A DNA stretch of 45,010 bases from Acidobacteriota bacterium (lineage in GTDB: Bacteria > Acidobacteriota > Thermoanaerobaculia > UBA5066). The notes beneath the pieces were generated by a model. The model was not told the origin of the DNA. It made no database searches and saw nothing but the letters and a program-made list of their open reading frames with translations. Positions 1-9,105 of the stretch are shown piece after piece. Within the stretch, counting starts at the first letter, position 1. Each line of letters opens with the position of its first letter. The DNA lies in assembly GCA_030278895.1 (NCBI GenBank), contig JARXKK010000002.1:36512-81521 (forward strand). The letters are read 5' to 3'. Made by a program: the position numbers and the translations under genes.

Positions 1-2
1 CG

Positions 3-1706
3 ATGTCCCGCGCGCGCTTCGCGGCCGCCCTCGCGGCTCTGGCCTTTATCGCCCTCGCGGGCGCCGAGCGGGCGCGTTTCGACCTCTGGACGACTTCGGA
101 CGAACCCGCACACCTCACCTCGGCGCGCGAGTGGCGCCACGGCCCGGGCATGGTCTCGAATTTCGAGCACCCCGTCCTGATGAAGCTCCTCGCCGGGACC
201 TTTCTCCCGCGCGAGAAGCCCGCGATGGAGATCGACGAGACGCGGGCGGGCCGCGCGCCCATGCCCTTCCTTTTCGCGTGCCTCGCCCTCGTGACGGGAC
301 TCCTGGGACGCGCGCTCGCCGGAAATGCCGCCGGCCTCGCCGCCGCGGCGCTCGTCGCGATCGAACCGACGCTGCGCGGCCACGGCACGCTCGTTCAGAG
401 CGACGTTCTCGTCACATTCTTCCTCGTCGCGGCAGCGCTCGCGCTGGAGTCAGCGGCACGCCGAGGAACTCGAACAATGCTGATCGCGAGCGGCGTTCTC
501 TATGGCTTCGCGATGGCGTCAAAATATTCGGCATTCCCCTTTCTCGCCGTTTTCGCCGTCGTCGCGATCGTCCGGCTTTCGGAAAGCACCAGCCGCCCTC
601 TTCACCTTCTAAGAAATTCTCTTCGGATCGTTCCTTCCGTGCTGGCATTTCTCGTGGGGCCGGCCCTCGTCACCCTCTTTCTCGTCCAATTCCTCGCGTT
701 CGCGGGCACGGGCGACGACGCATTCCGAGAGGGCCTCCGCGCCACGTTTCAGGGCCTGCCGCAGGAGCGTGCGGTGCTTGGCCTCGCGCGCACCTTCCCG
801 AAGTGGATCGCCGGATACGGCGCCGGACTGCTCTTCGTGCAGGGCGTTGCGGGCCCGGGGGAGCGTTTCAACTACTTCCTGGGTGAGATCTCCGGCAAGG
901 GACACGCGCTCTACTTCCCTGTCGCCCTCGGCATCAAGCTGACGACAGCGGCCGTCCTCGCGTTCCTCGCGGCACTCCTCGCCGCCGCCATCGGCCTCTT
1001 CCGCGGCGCCCGGCTTCGACGCCTCATCGTCGCCCGCGCATGGCTCCCGGCGGCGCTCGGTGGCGCGTATCTCGCCGCGGCCTGCTCCTCGAACGTGAAC
1101 ATCGGCGTACGGCATGCGCTGCCTGCCGTGCCGTTCCTCCTCGTCGCGGCAGCGGCCGCCGGCCGGACACTCCTGGCCCGGCGCCCCCGCGTGATGCGCG
1201 CGGCGCTCCTGGGCGTCGTCCTCCTCGCCGCCGGAGAGTCCGCCCTCCGCCTGGGACGCGAGATCTCGTTCGGCAACCTCCTCGCAGGAGGCCCCGCCGG
1301 TGTTCCCGCCGTCCTCTCCGACTCGAACGTGGATTGGGGCCAGGAGCAGGGACGGGTCTTCGCGCGCGTCCGGCGCGGGGACTTGGGGAGAGTGGGCATC
1401 GCGTCGCTCATCGTCGACGAGTCCGGCGCGCGAGCCGTCGGAATCGCAGGCCAGGTCATGACACCGGACGCACCGGTCGACACCGTCTTCTTCTCGCGTT
1501 TCCTATGGGACACGGCCGCCGCCATCGAGAAGAACACCGAATCCTGGCCGAAATTCGTGTGGCTCCGGGGCTGGCTGCCGCCCCTGCGCCACGGACTCGA
1601 GGCGCGCGCCGTCTCGGTCGAGCCCTTCGGCGACGCCCAGCTCCTGCTGCGTCTCCGCGCGCCCGCTACGGCTGCCCCGTCCTCATCGCCCGCACCCACG
1701 AGGTGA
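3..1706 (+). CDS. PMT/ArnT-like membrane glycosyltransferase (GT39/GT83 type)
   Basis: Polytopic membrane protein, 567 aa, with a hydrophobic N-terminal helix and roughly ten further hydrophobic segments. The first periplasmic loop carries the acidic TSDEPAH motif followed by FEHPVLMKLLAG, the layout of dolichyl- or polyprenyl-phosphate-sugar-dependent mannosyltransferases. The SDSNVDWGQEQGR string in the C-terminal part is typical of this bacterial subgroup. Such enzymes move a sugar from a lipid carrier to a periplasmic acceptor; the acceptor cannot be read from sequence. The ATG lies two bases from the window edge; the N-terminus looks natural, but an upstream extension cannot be excluded. 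Its 3' end overlaps the convergent next gene by 41 bases. Confidence 0.8.
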   Translation: MSRARFAAALAALAFIALAGAERARFDLWTTSDEPAHLTSAREWRHGPGMVSNFEHPVLMKLLAGTFLPREKPAMEIDETRAGRAPMPFLFACLALVTGLLGRALAGNAAGLAAAALVAIEPTLRGHGTLVQSDVLVTFFLVAAALALESAARRGTRTMLIASGVLYGFAMASKYSAFPFLAVFAVVAIVRLSESTSRPLHLLRNSLRIVPSVLAFLVGPALVTLFLVQFLAFAGTGDDAFREGLRATFQGLPQERAVLGLARTFPKWIAGYGAGLLFVQGVAGPGERFNYFLGEISGKGHALYFPVALGIKLTTAAVLAFLAALLAAAIGLFRGARLRRLIVARAWLPAALGGAYLAAACSSNVNIGVRHALPAVPFLLVAAAAAGRTLLARRPRVMRAALLGVVLLAAGESALRLGREISFGNLLAGGPAGVPAVLSDSNVDWGQEQGRVFARVRRGDLGRVGIASLIVDESGARAVGIAGQVMTPDAPVDTVFFSRFLWDTAAAIEKNTESWPKFVWLRGWLPPLRHGLEARAVSVEPFGDAQLLLRLRAPATAAPSSSPAPTR

Positions 1707-3642
1707 GTGTCCAGCCCCGGCGGCGCGCGGCATCCAGGCTTCGCGCGAAACCCTCGCGCTGAGGCTCGGGAATGCACGAGAAGTCGCCCGGGGGCTCCGC
1801 CATCGAACGCACGAAGAGGATCCACGGGTGGCAGGCAAGTGAGGTCGAAGACAAAGAAAGAGACGAGATTTGCTTAGAAAGTGAAGAGAGCCTTGCGGCG
1901 TCTCCCCGCGCCGAGAGGCGCTCGGCTTCGGCCACGAGCGCGGCCACGCGAGGGTCACTCGAAGAATCCGAGGCCCGGTCTTTCGTTTTCAGAATCTCTT
2001 CTCCGAGCGCCCGGACCCGCGCGTAGTCCTTCACGTCGATCGCGCGCACGGTCTGGTCCCGTGTCGCCTCATCCCAGGGATCGGGGAATTTCTCTTTTCC
2101 TTCAAAGAACTTTTCTCTTCCCCACCCGATGCGAACCGGCCGCAGCGCGAGGAGCAGCGCGGGAGCCGGTTCTCCGGGCAGGACGGGTCTGAAGGGAGGC
2201 TCGAGGCCAGGAAGCCCCCCGGAAGCAAGCGACTTCGCGACGTCGCCCCGCAATTTCATCCTGAGCAACGACGCGTGAACGCGGATCGGCGACCACTCGG
2301 GTGTCAGGGAGAGATGATGCGGCGCCGTGGCGCGCAGGATTCCATCCGCTCCGCGTTCGATCTCGTACTCCGTCCCCTTCGCTCTCGTTTCCAGGATCGG
2401 CTGCGGCGGCACGACGTCCGACAAAGCGTAGACGGCGGGAAACGGCACGAGGGCGCCGAGCAGGTTGACTCCGAAGCCGAGAACGAGACCGAACGCGCAC
2501 GCGACGCGGGCCGAGCGGCCGGACAACGAGCAGGCCAGGCCCGCGAGGAGCACGAACGGCGGAAGCGCGGGCAGGAGCAGCCGCGGTCCCCATCCGGCCT
2601 GACCGTCCCAGGCCCACCACGCGGAACACGCGACGAGCAGCGAGAGGCCCGAGACGCAGGACCCGAGAGCGAGCCGCGCGTCCCGCCGAACGAGAGCGAC
2701 GAAGCCCCATGGCGCGAGAAGAACGATCGGCGCGTACCAGAAGAGCCCCTTGTTCGGAAATACCGTGAGGCGGAGAAGACCGGAAAGGAACGGATAGGAA
2801 AATGTCTCTCCCGAATACCCACCGAAGAGTTTTCCGAATCGGGCGAATTCCAAGAGGCACCACAAAAGAAGAATTCCTGCGAATGAAAAGAGCAGCCGCC
2901 ACGGCAGCGCGTAGGACCCGAATGGCGGCCCCGCGCCGCGCCGGCTCCTGTCTCTTTTCCTACCTTCTAAGAAGTCTCTCTCTTCTCTCCTTCCGAACAG
3001 CACGCAAACGAGAAGCGGGGCGACCGCGATGAGCAACAACGTCTTCGTCAGAATCGCGAGGCCCGCGGCGACTCCCGCGACGACCTGCCAGCGCCGCGAG
3101 CCCGGAGCGCCCCGCAGCTCGACGACCGCGAGCAGAAGGAGTGCGAGACAACACGCCTGCAGCGGCTCGCCATAGTCGCTCGCCGCGTACCCCCAGAGCG
3201 GCGTCGCGAGGACGAGGCCCGCGCCGGAAGCCGCGGCCCAGGCCGGCGCCGCGCCGAGAAGGAGCAGCGCCCGGGTCGTGGCCCAGGCCGCGACGACGAG
3301 GCACGCGATCGGCACGAGGACGAAGACGGGAGCGGACGGGGCGGACGGAGCGGCCGCACGGATGAGGCGCGTCACGACCCCCGGAACCGCCTCGGCGAGA
3401 GAAAGGCCCATCCCGTAACGCGACACGGCATCGCCCCCGGCACGCCGCGGCGCATTGACGAAGTCGCGCGAGATGCCGATTTCGAAAAACCGCGAGACGG
3501 CAGCCGACGCCGAGAGCATCTCCTTCCCGTCGGGGATGAGGCCGAACGCGCGCGTGTCGACGGTCGCGAGGAGGACCGCGAGCACGAGGACCGCGGTCCA
3601 CAGGGCCGCGCGCGCCCCGGTCCGCCGTGCGACTTCGCTCAT
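1666..3642 (-). CDS. Polytopic membrane protein, glycosyltransferase-like, with soluble C-terminal tail
   Basis: 658 aa with about ten hydrophobic helices in the first 420 residues and a hydrophilic C-terminal part. It is clearly paralogous to the 661-aa protein at 29545-31530: both have RxGGDAVSxYGMG near residue 70, PNKGLF in the middle and WWAWDGxxGWGPR in the last membrane block. These features are common in acidobacterial proteins annotated as glycosyltransferase-family membrane proteins. No catalytic motif can be assigned with certainty, so the activity is inferred. It is convergent with the upstream glycosyltransferase and overlaps its end. It carries several AT-rich patches with TTCTTAGAA/TTCAAAGAA cores and rare TTA codons. 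Confidence 0.65.
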   Translation of the reverse strand: MSEVARRTGARAALWTAVLVLAVLLATVDTRAFGLIPDGKEMLSASAAVSRFFEIGISRDFVNAPRRAGGDAVSRYGMGLSLAEAVPGVVTRLIRAAAPSAPSAPVFVLVPIACLVVAAWATTRALLLLGAAPAWAAASGAGLVLATPLWGYAASDYGEPLQACCLALLLLAVVELRGAPGSRRWQVVAGVAAGLAILTKTLLLIAVAPLLVCVLFGRREERDFLEGRKRDRSRRGAGPPFGSYALPWRLLFSFAGILLLWCLLEFARFGKLFGGYSGETFSYPFLSGLLRLTVFPNKGLFWYAPIVLLAPWGFVALVRRDARLALGSCVSGLSLLVACSAWWAWDGQAGWGPRLLLPALPPFVLLAGLACSLSGRSARVACAFGLVLGFGVNLLGALVPFPAVYALSDVVPPQPILETRAKGTEYEIERGADGILRATAPHHLSLTPEWSPIRVHASLLRMKLRGDVAKSLASGGLPGLEPPFRPVLPGEPAPALLLALRPVRIGWGREKFFEGKEKFPDPWDEATRDQTVRAIDVKDYARVRALGEEILKTKDRASDSSSDPRVAALVAEAERLSARGDAARLSSLSKQISSLSLSSTSLACHPWILFVRSMAEPPGDFSCIPEPQREGFARSLDAARRRGWTLTSWVRAMRTGQP

Positions 3643-3666
3643 GCCCGGATTATGGGAGGTCGGGCC

Positions 3667-5532
3667 TCAAGCGGCTCGCGAGAAAGCGGCGAGCACGGAC
3701 CTGGTTTCGGCGCGGCCGGTTCGCCAGTACCGTCTCCAGCGCGGAATCGCGTCCGCGAGAACGAGGAGGACGGACACCATCATCACGGCGGTGAGCCCGG
3801 AGTTGAGCCAGCCCTTGAAGACCTCGGCCGGGCCGATCGCCTTCGTCATCGGCAGAAAGATGTCCCGGATCGACAGCGCGCCGCCCGCGAGCGTCGTCGT
3901 CCCGAGGAACGCCAGCGGCGCGATCGTGACCCACGCGTAGCGCGCGCGGCCCTCGTTCACGAGAACGCTCGTCGCGACCGTGAGCGCGACGACCGCGAGG
4001 AGCTGGTTCGCGACACCGAACATGGGCCAGAGGGACTGGATCGATCCCGTGAAGATGAAGAAACTCCAGCCGCCGACGATAAGGGCGGTCGCGAAGACGC
4101 TGCCGGGCAGCCAGTCCGGCCTGGCCATGCGCGGGACCGCGCGCCCGAGGAGCTCCTGCAGGAGGAACCGGCCGATGCGCGTCCCCGTGTCGATCGTCGT
4201 GAGGACGAAGAGCGCCTCGAACATGATGACGAAGTGGTAGAAGTAGCTCATGAAGCTCTTCGCGCCCGGCAGGTCGCCGAAGATCTGCGCGATTCCGACG
4301 GCGAGCGAAACGCCGCCGCCCGTGCGGCCCGCGAGGCGCGGCTCTCCCACGAGCACGGCCAGCTCCGACAGGCGGCCGCCGTCGAGGCTCATCTTCGCGG
4401 CGAGCGCCTGAAACGCCTGGGGCGAGAGGTTGATGCGGAAGTAGTCAACCGGGAACAGCGAGGACGCGGCGACGAGCGCCGTCACCCCGACGAGGCTCTC
4501 CATGAGCATCGCGCCGTACCCGATGGCCCGCGCGTGGCTCTCTTTGTCGAGCATCTTCGAGGTCGTGCCGGACGACACGAGCGCGTGGAAGCCCGAGATG
4601 GCTCCGCAGGCGATCGTGATGAAGACGAACGGAAACAGAGCGCCCGGCACGAGCGGACCTCCGCCGGATGCGAACACGCTGACGGCCGGGGCTTTCATTT
4701 CGGGACGGACGATGAAGACGGTCAGGACGATGAGCGCGATCGTCCCGACCTTCATGTAGCTCGACAGATAGTCGCGGGGGCAGAGGAGCATCCAGACCGG
4801 CAGGACCGACGCGAGAAAGCCGTACACCGCGATCGCCACCGTGAGCGACGTTTCCGAAAGCGTGAACACGTGCGCCATTCCCGCCCACGGATGGCCGGGG
4901 GCGAAGAGTCCGCCGAGGACGACGCACGCCATCAGAAGGGAAACGCCGAGCGCCGAGGCCTCGCCCACCCGGCCCGGGCGGATCCGGTACATGTAGAGGC
5001 CCATGAGGAGCGCGATCGGGATCGACGCCGCAATCGCGAACGTCCCCCACGCGCTCTCGGCGAGCGCCTTCACGACGATGAAGCCGAGAACCGCGAGAGC
5101 GACTACGACGATGAAGAGGATCGCGATCATCGCGATGACGCCGCTCGCGGGGCTGATCTCATCGCGCGCGATCTCCGCGAGGGAACGCCCGCCCCGGCGG
5201 ACCGAAGCGCCGAGGATGACGAAATCCTGAACGGCCCCCGCCAGGCAGACGCCGAACACGAGCCAGAGGAGGCCGGGCAGCCACCCGAACTGAGCCGCGA
5301 GAACGGGCCCGATGAGCGGACCAGCTCCCGAGATCGCCGCGAAGTGGTGCCCCCACAGGACCCACCGGTTTGTCGGGTGGAAGTTCTGGCCGTCGCGACG
5401 CGTGTGCGCGGGCGTGGGCCTCGCGTCGTCCAGGGCGACGACCTTCCGCGCGAGAAAGCCGCTGTAATAGCGGTAGAAGATCGCGTAAACACCCAGCGCG
5501 CCGAGGAGCAGCCAGAAGGCGTTGACCGTCAT
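3667..5532 (-). CDS. cstA: Carbon starvation protein CstA (peptide/pyruvate transporter family)
   Basis: 621-aa transporter with about 16 hydrophobic segments. The hallmark GHHFAAISGAGPLIGPVLAAQ follows HPTNRWVLWGHH, as in CstA/BtsT proteins, which take up peptides or pyruvate at the inner membrane under carbon limitation. The ORF track starts at 5712, but the first 60 residues there are arginine/proline-rich shadow sequence overlapping the neighbour; MTVNAFWLLLGALGVYAIFYR at 5532 is the natural N-terminus. It is somewhat shorter than E. coli CstA (about 700 aa). It lies downstream of the exported protein at 5574-6206 on the same strand with a 41-base gap, so co-transcription is possible. Confidence 0.93.
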   Translation of the reverse strand: MTVNAFWLLLGALGVYAIFYRYYSGFLARKVVALDDARPTPAHTRRDGQNFHPTNRWVLWGHHFAAISGAGPLIGPVLAAQFGWLPGLLWLVFGVCLAGAVQDFVILGASVRRGGRSLAEIARDEISPASGVIAMIAILFIVVVALAVLGFIVVKALAESAWGTFAIAASIPIALLMGLYMYRIRPGRVGEASALGVSLLMACVVLGGLFAPGHPWAGMAHVFTLSETSLTVAIAVYGFLASVLPVWMLLCPRDYLSSYMKVGTIALIVLTVFIVRPEMKAPAVSVFASGGGPLVPGALFPFVFITIACGAISGFHALVSSGTTSKMLDKESHARAIGYGAMLMESLVGVTALVAASSLFPVDYFRINLSPQAFQALAAKMSLDGGRLSELAVLVGEPRLAGRTGGGVSLAVGIAQIFGDLPGAKSFMSYFYHFVIMFEALFVLTTIDTGTRIGRFLLQELLGRAVPRMARPDWLPGSVFATALIVGGWSFFIFTGSIQSLWPMFGVANQLLAVVALTVATSVLVNEGRARYAWVTIAPLAFLGTTTLAGGALSIRDIFLPMTKAIGPAEVFKGWLNSGLTAVMMVSVLLVLADAIPRWRRYWRTGRAETRSVLAAFSRAA

Positions 5533-5573
5533 CGCGCCCCGAGAATAGAACGCCAGCCAGCCCGGAGGGCTGC

Positions 5574-6206
5574 CTACTTCAAGCGCTCGAGGTCCCCTTC
5601 GATTCCGAGCGCGAGCGGCAGGCGAACCCGGGCGACCTTGTTCTCCATGACGAGCGTGTAGATCCCGGGTTCGAAACGTCCTTTCGGAGACTCGAAAAAG
5701 AGGTCGCCCCACGCAAGCGTTTCGTGGTTCACCGTGACGCGATCGAACACGATCTGTTCCCCCGGCACGGCGAAAAAGCCGAGCCTCTCCTCGCGCGTGC
5801 GGCCGGAAAAGTAACCCCCGAGCGGATCGCGCTGGACGCGCGCCTCATTGAGCATCCGGCGGAGGTCCGGAAGTCCCTGAGCCATCTTCTTCTGGCTGGG
5901 CAGGGGAACCCGCGTGCCGTCGGGCAGCATGAGCGACACGTCCTCGCGGAAGATCTCGACGGGCGTGTATCCCGCCGCGGACAGGCAGGTCTCGAGGAGG
6001 ATCCACCGGCTGTCGAGGTGCAGCTGCGCATGCTTGTAGCCCACGACGACCTGGAGCGTGTCGTCCCTGAATCGGACCACGGTGCGACCCAGCTTCTTCA
6101 CGTTCGCCGAATCGGGGTCGGCCGCCCGGATTCCGGCCGCGACGACGCAGGAAAGTGCGGCCAGAGCCCACCAGGCCGAAACGGGCCGGCGCGAGAGAAA
6201 ACTCAT
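5574..6206 (-). CDS. Exported protein of unknown function
   Basis: 210 aa from ATG 6206, which follows a strong purine-rich ribosome site (GGAAGGAGGAGGGAG). The N-terminus (MSFLSRRPVSAWWALAALSCVVAAGIRA) is a clear Sec signal peptide, so the mature protein should be periplasmic. The rest is soluble, rich in beta-type sequence (VVRFRDDTLQVVVGYKHAQLHLDSRWILLE), with one Cys in the mature part. I do not recognise a family. The ORF track extends 36 codons further upstream, but those overlap the divergent intergenic region and precede the signal peptide. It may be co-transcribed with cstA. Confidence 0.7.
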   Translation of the reverse strand: MSFLSRRPVSAWWALAALSCVVAAGIRAADPDSANVKKLGRTVVRFRDDTLQVVVGYKHAQLHLDSRWILLETCLSAAGYTPVEIFREDVSLMLPDGTRVPLPSQKKMAQGLPDLRRMLNEARVQRDPLGGYFSGRTREERLGFFAVPGEQIVFDRVTVNHETLAWGDLFFESPKGRFEPGIYTLVMENKVARVRLPLALGIEGDLERLK

Positions 6207-6312
6207 TAGCCCCTCCCTCCTCCTTCCTCCCTCTTGCATGGAGCATACCGTCGGGAAGACACCTTTTTCGGACGCCGCCTCGAGCCGTGCGGGGAGTAGG
6301 ATTGCTCTCGAC

Positions 6313-6759
6313 ATGCAAGGGGCCTCACTTGCCGGAGCCTGGAAGCTGCTCGTCTTCGAATTCCGCTCCGGGGGACAGGTCGTGTTTCCGTTCGGGACGA
6401 ACTACGCAGGCCTCTGTCTTTACGACACGACCGGCAACATGTCGATGCAGATCATGCGCGGGGATCGCCCTCGCTTCGGCGTCAACGACCAGCAGACCGG
6501 CACGCCGGACGAAGTCGCAGCCGCCTTTACCGGGTGTTACTCGTACTTCGGCACGTACGTGGTCGACGAAATCCACGGGGTCGTCGTCCACCACGTCTCG
6601 CAGTCCCTCTTCCCGAACTGGATCGGCACGGACCTCGTCCGCTTCTTCCGGATCTCCGGCGACCGCCTCATCGTGAGCGCGCCGACGGTTCAGGTGCGCG
6701 GCCATCTCATGGATGCGATGCTCGTCTGGGAACGCCTTCGCCCGGTCGAGGGAAGCTGA
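6313..6759 (+). CDS. Lipocalin-like domain protein
   Basis: 148 aa from ATG 6313. The whole protein matches the lipocalin_5 pattern: LAGAWKL at the N-terminus, a GLCLYDTTGNMSMQIMRGDRPRF block, YFGTYVVDE, LFPNWIGTDLVRFF and a terminal LVWERL. This family is an eight-stranded barrel that presumably binds a small hydrophobic ligand; no ligand is known from sequence. There is no signal peptide, so it is probably cytosolic. The S53 peptidase begins three bases after its stop, so the two form an operon. A longer start (ATG 6238) is possible but would add non-conserved residues. Confidence 0.75.
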   Translation: MQGASLAGAWKLLVFEFRSGGQVVFPFGTNYAGLCLYDTTGNMSMQIMRGDRPRFGVNDQQTGTPDEVAAAFTGCYSYFGTYVVDEIHGVVVHHVSQSLFPNWIGTDLVRFFRISGDRLIVSAPTVQVRGHLMDAMLVWERLRPVEGS

Positions 6760-6762
6760 CGG

Positions 6763-8424
6763 ATGCAGCGGTTCGTTCTCCCCCGCCACGTCTCCCGGCG
6801 GCTGCCTCTCGCGCGCCGGACGGGTCCGTGTCCGGCCGGCGAAGAAATCCGCTTCACGGTCCTCTTGCACGCGAAGGACGTCCGTATGCTCCGCGACGCC
6901 GCCCGCGCCGTCGCGGACCCGAAGAGCGCCGTGTACGGGCGCCATCTCTCGCCCGACGAGGTGCGCGCCCTCGTCGCGCCCGGCTACCAGGATCTCGACG
7001 CCGTTCTTTCCTTCCTCCGCGATGCCGGGCTCACGGTGGACGGAGTCGCCGGCGCCCGCACCGCCGTCCAGGCCCACGGCCCGGCCGAAAAAGTGGCGCG
7101 CGCGTTCGACATCCCCCTCGGCGAGTACGAGCTGCCGCGGTCACTGTCACCGCTCCGCCGGCGGGCCATCGCGACCGAGCGGGATCCTTCCATACCGGCC
7201 TCTCTCGCGGCCGTGATCCGCGGTATCGCGGGGCTCAACACGCTCCCGGCGGCCCGCCGCTTCCCGCCGATCCTCGCACCGACACGCTCGAAGGTCCCCC
7301 GCCGAGGTCCCGCCGCGGCGCGCGGCCCGGCGGGCGGCTACACGCCGGAAGAAATCCGGGTGGCCTACGACCTTCCGGAGCCGGGCACGACAGGTGCCCG
7401 AGGCGAGCGCGTGGCGATCCTCGAGTTCGGGGGAGGCTTCTCGAGCCGCGACTTCGGGGCCTTTTGCCAGCACTACGGGCTTCCCGAGGGCGACGTGACC
7501 GATGTGTCCGTGTCCGGCGCAAGGAACGACTACCGCGGGAAGACGGGAGACGCCGACATCGAGGTCGCCCTCGACATGGACTGGGTGCGCGGCACCGCGC
7601 CCGACGCGGACCTCGACCTGTGGTGGGTGCCGAACATGGACGCCGGCTGGGTGGATTTCCTGAACGCACTCCTCGACGCGCCGGACGCGCGCCGCCCGTC
7701 GATCGTCTCGATCTCGTGGGGCATGCCCGAAGACGGTTTCTCGACGTCCCGCCGTTACGACCAGACCCGCCAGCTCTTCCTCTCCTGCGCGCTTCTCGGC
7801 ATCACGTTCGTCTGTGCCTCAGGCGACGCGGGAGCCGGCGACGTGCTCGAAGGCAGCGTCGCGTTCGACGGCCAGCGTCACGTGGACTTCCCGAGCGTCG
7901 TCCCGGAGGTCACCGCAGTCGGAGGCACGAAGCTGGTGCCGAGCGGCGGCTCCTTCGCCGAGACCGCCTGGAACGACGGCCCGGATCGCGGGGCGACGGG
8001 CGGCGGGTTTTCCCGGTTCGTCGCCGTGCCCGCATGGCAGAAGCCGGCCCTCGCGGGAATTCGCGGCGTGACGGGCCGCGGGATCCCCGACGTGGCGGCC
8101 GTCGCGTCACCCGACCCCGGACTCTCGGTCTTCGTGAGAAACAAGTGGACCGCCGCCGGCGGGACGAGCGTTGCCGCGCCGATCTGGGCCGGGATCCTCG
8201 CGCGCGTCAACGCCGCGCGCGTCGCGGCGGGTCGTCCGCGCCTCGGCGCCGCGAACGCCGCCCTCTACGCGGCGGCCCGGGGGGCCTCGCCTTTTCGGGA
8301 CGTCACACGGGGCGACAACTCCTATGCGGGCGTCGCGGGCTACCGGGCGGGAAAGGGCTGGGACCCCGTCACGGGTCTCGGCTCGGCCCGTGTGGGTTCT
8401 CTCGTGAAGAAGCTCCTCGGTTGA
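6763..8424 (+). CDS. S53 family serine-carboxyl peptidase (sedolisin/kumamolisin type)
   Basis: 553 aa with the full two-part layout of S53 proteases. Residues about 25-165 are the pro-kumamolisin activation domain (YGRHLSPDEVRALV). The catalytic domain from about 190 carries Glu267 and Asp271 in DADIEVALDMD, the oxyanion Asp355 in ASGDAGAG, and Ser469 in GGTSVAAP. The C-terminal DVTRGDNSYAGVAGYRAGKGWDPVTGLG block is the calcium-binding end of the family. These endopeptidases usually work at acid pH, often extracellularly, after self-removal of the propeptide. No obvious signal peptide precedes the pro-domain. It is expressed with the lipocalin-like gene immediately upstream. Confidence 0.95.
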   Translation: MQRFVLPRHVSRRLPLARRTGPCPAGEEIRFTVLLHAKDVRMLRDAARAVADPKSAVYGRHLSPDEVRALVAPGYQDLDAVLSFLRDAGLTVDGVAGARTAVQAHGPAEKVARAFDIPLGEYELPRSLSPLRRRAIATERDPSIPASLAAVIRGIAGLNTLPAARRFPPILAPTRSKVPRRGPAAARGPAGGYTPEEIRVAYDLPEPGTTGARGERVAILEFGGGFSSRDFGAFCQHYGLPEGDVTDVSVSGARNDYRGKTGDADIEVALDMDWVRGTAPDADLDLWWVPNMDAGWVDFLNALLDAPDARRPSIVSISWGMPEDGFSTSRRYDQTRQLFLSCALLGITFVCASGDAGAGDVLEGSVAFDGQRHVDFPSVVPEVTAVGGTKLVPSGGSFAETAWNDGPDRGATGGGFSRFVAVPAWQKPALAGIRGVTGRGIPDVAAVASPDPGLSVFVRNKWTAAGGTSVAAPIWAGILARVNAARVAAGRPRLGAANAALYAAARGASPFRDVTRGDNSYAGVAGYRAGKGWDPVTGLGSARVGSLVKKLLG

Positions 8425-8442
8425 CGTAAGGGAGAAGTCGCG

Positions 8443-9105
8443 ATGTTCATCGGCCACGCCGCCGTCGGGTTTGCCTCGAAAGCGGCCGCGCCCCGCGCAT
8501 CGCTCGGGGTCCTCCTCGCGGCGCCCTTCCTTCTCGACCTCCTCTGGCCGGTGTTCCTTCTGACGGGAGTGGAGAGCGCCAGCATCGAGCCCGGCAACAC
8601 GGCGTTCACGCCGATCGCCTTCGACAGCTACCCGTGGTCGCACAGCCTCCTCATGGCCCTCCTCTGGGGCGCGCTCTTCGGCTTTCTGGTTCACATGGTG
8701 TCGCGCAGCGTCACGGCGGGCGCCGTCGCGGCGCTCGGCGTCGTAAGCCACTGGATCTGCGACGCCGTCGTCCACCGTCCCGACCTTCCGCTGTCGCCCA
8801 ACGGGACGATCTTCGTCGGAATGGGGCTGTGGAACTCACGCGCCGGAACGCTCGCCGTCGAGCTGCCGCTCTTCGCGCTCGGCGTCTGGCTCTACCTGCG
8901 GACGACGAAACCGAAGGATGCGATCGGCCGATGGGCGCTCGCGGGGCTGATCGCGTTCTTCCTGCTCGCGTATGCCGGGGCGGCCTTCGGCCCGCCTCCG
9001 CCGAACATGACGGTCGTCGCGTGGTCGGGACTCGCCGGGCTGATCCTTATTCCATGGGCGGTGTGGGTCGACCGGCACCGGAACCTGGTGGACGAAGAGA
9101 CCTAG
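8443..9105 (+). CDS. YdjM-like membrane-bound metal-dependent hydrolase family protein
   Basis: 220 aa with five to six hydrophobic helices. The histidine and aspartate pattern (MFIGHAAVGF, LLDLLWP, YPWSHSLL, SHWICDAVVHRPDLPL) resembles the LexA-regulated YdjM/DUF457 group of inner-membrane proteins, thought to coordinate a metal, although no substrate is established. An AAGGGAGAAG ribosome site precedes ATG 8443. It lies 18 bases after the S53 peptidase and may end that operon. Its stop codon overlaps the convergent phosphoesterase gene by four bases. Confidence 0.7.
   Translation: MFIGHAAVGFASKAAAPRASLGVLLAAPFLLDLLWPVFLLTGVESASIEPGNTAFTPIAFDSYPWSHSLLMALLWGALFGFLVHMVSRSVTAGAVAALGVVSHWICDAVVHRPDLPLSPNGTIFVGMGLWNSRAGTLAVELPLFALGVWLYLRTTKPKDAIGRWALAGLIAFFLLAYAGAAFGPPPPNMTVVAWSGLAGLILIPWAVWVDRHRNLVDEET

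Noticed and set aside
3652-5661. 669-aa ORF antisense to cstA
   Set aside because: Arg/Asp/Glu/His-rich composition typical of antisense frames in GC-rich DNA; no recognisable domain, and cstA on the other strand is certain.
6534-8429. 631-aa ORF in another frame over the S53 peptidase
   Set aside because: Proline/arginine-rich shadow frame; the S53 frame contains all catalytic motifs.
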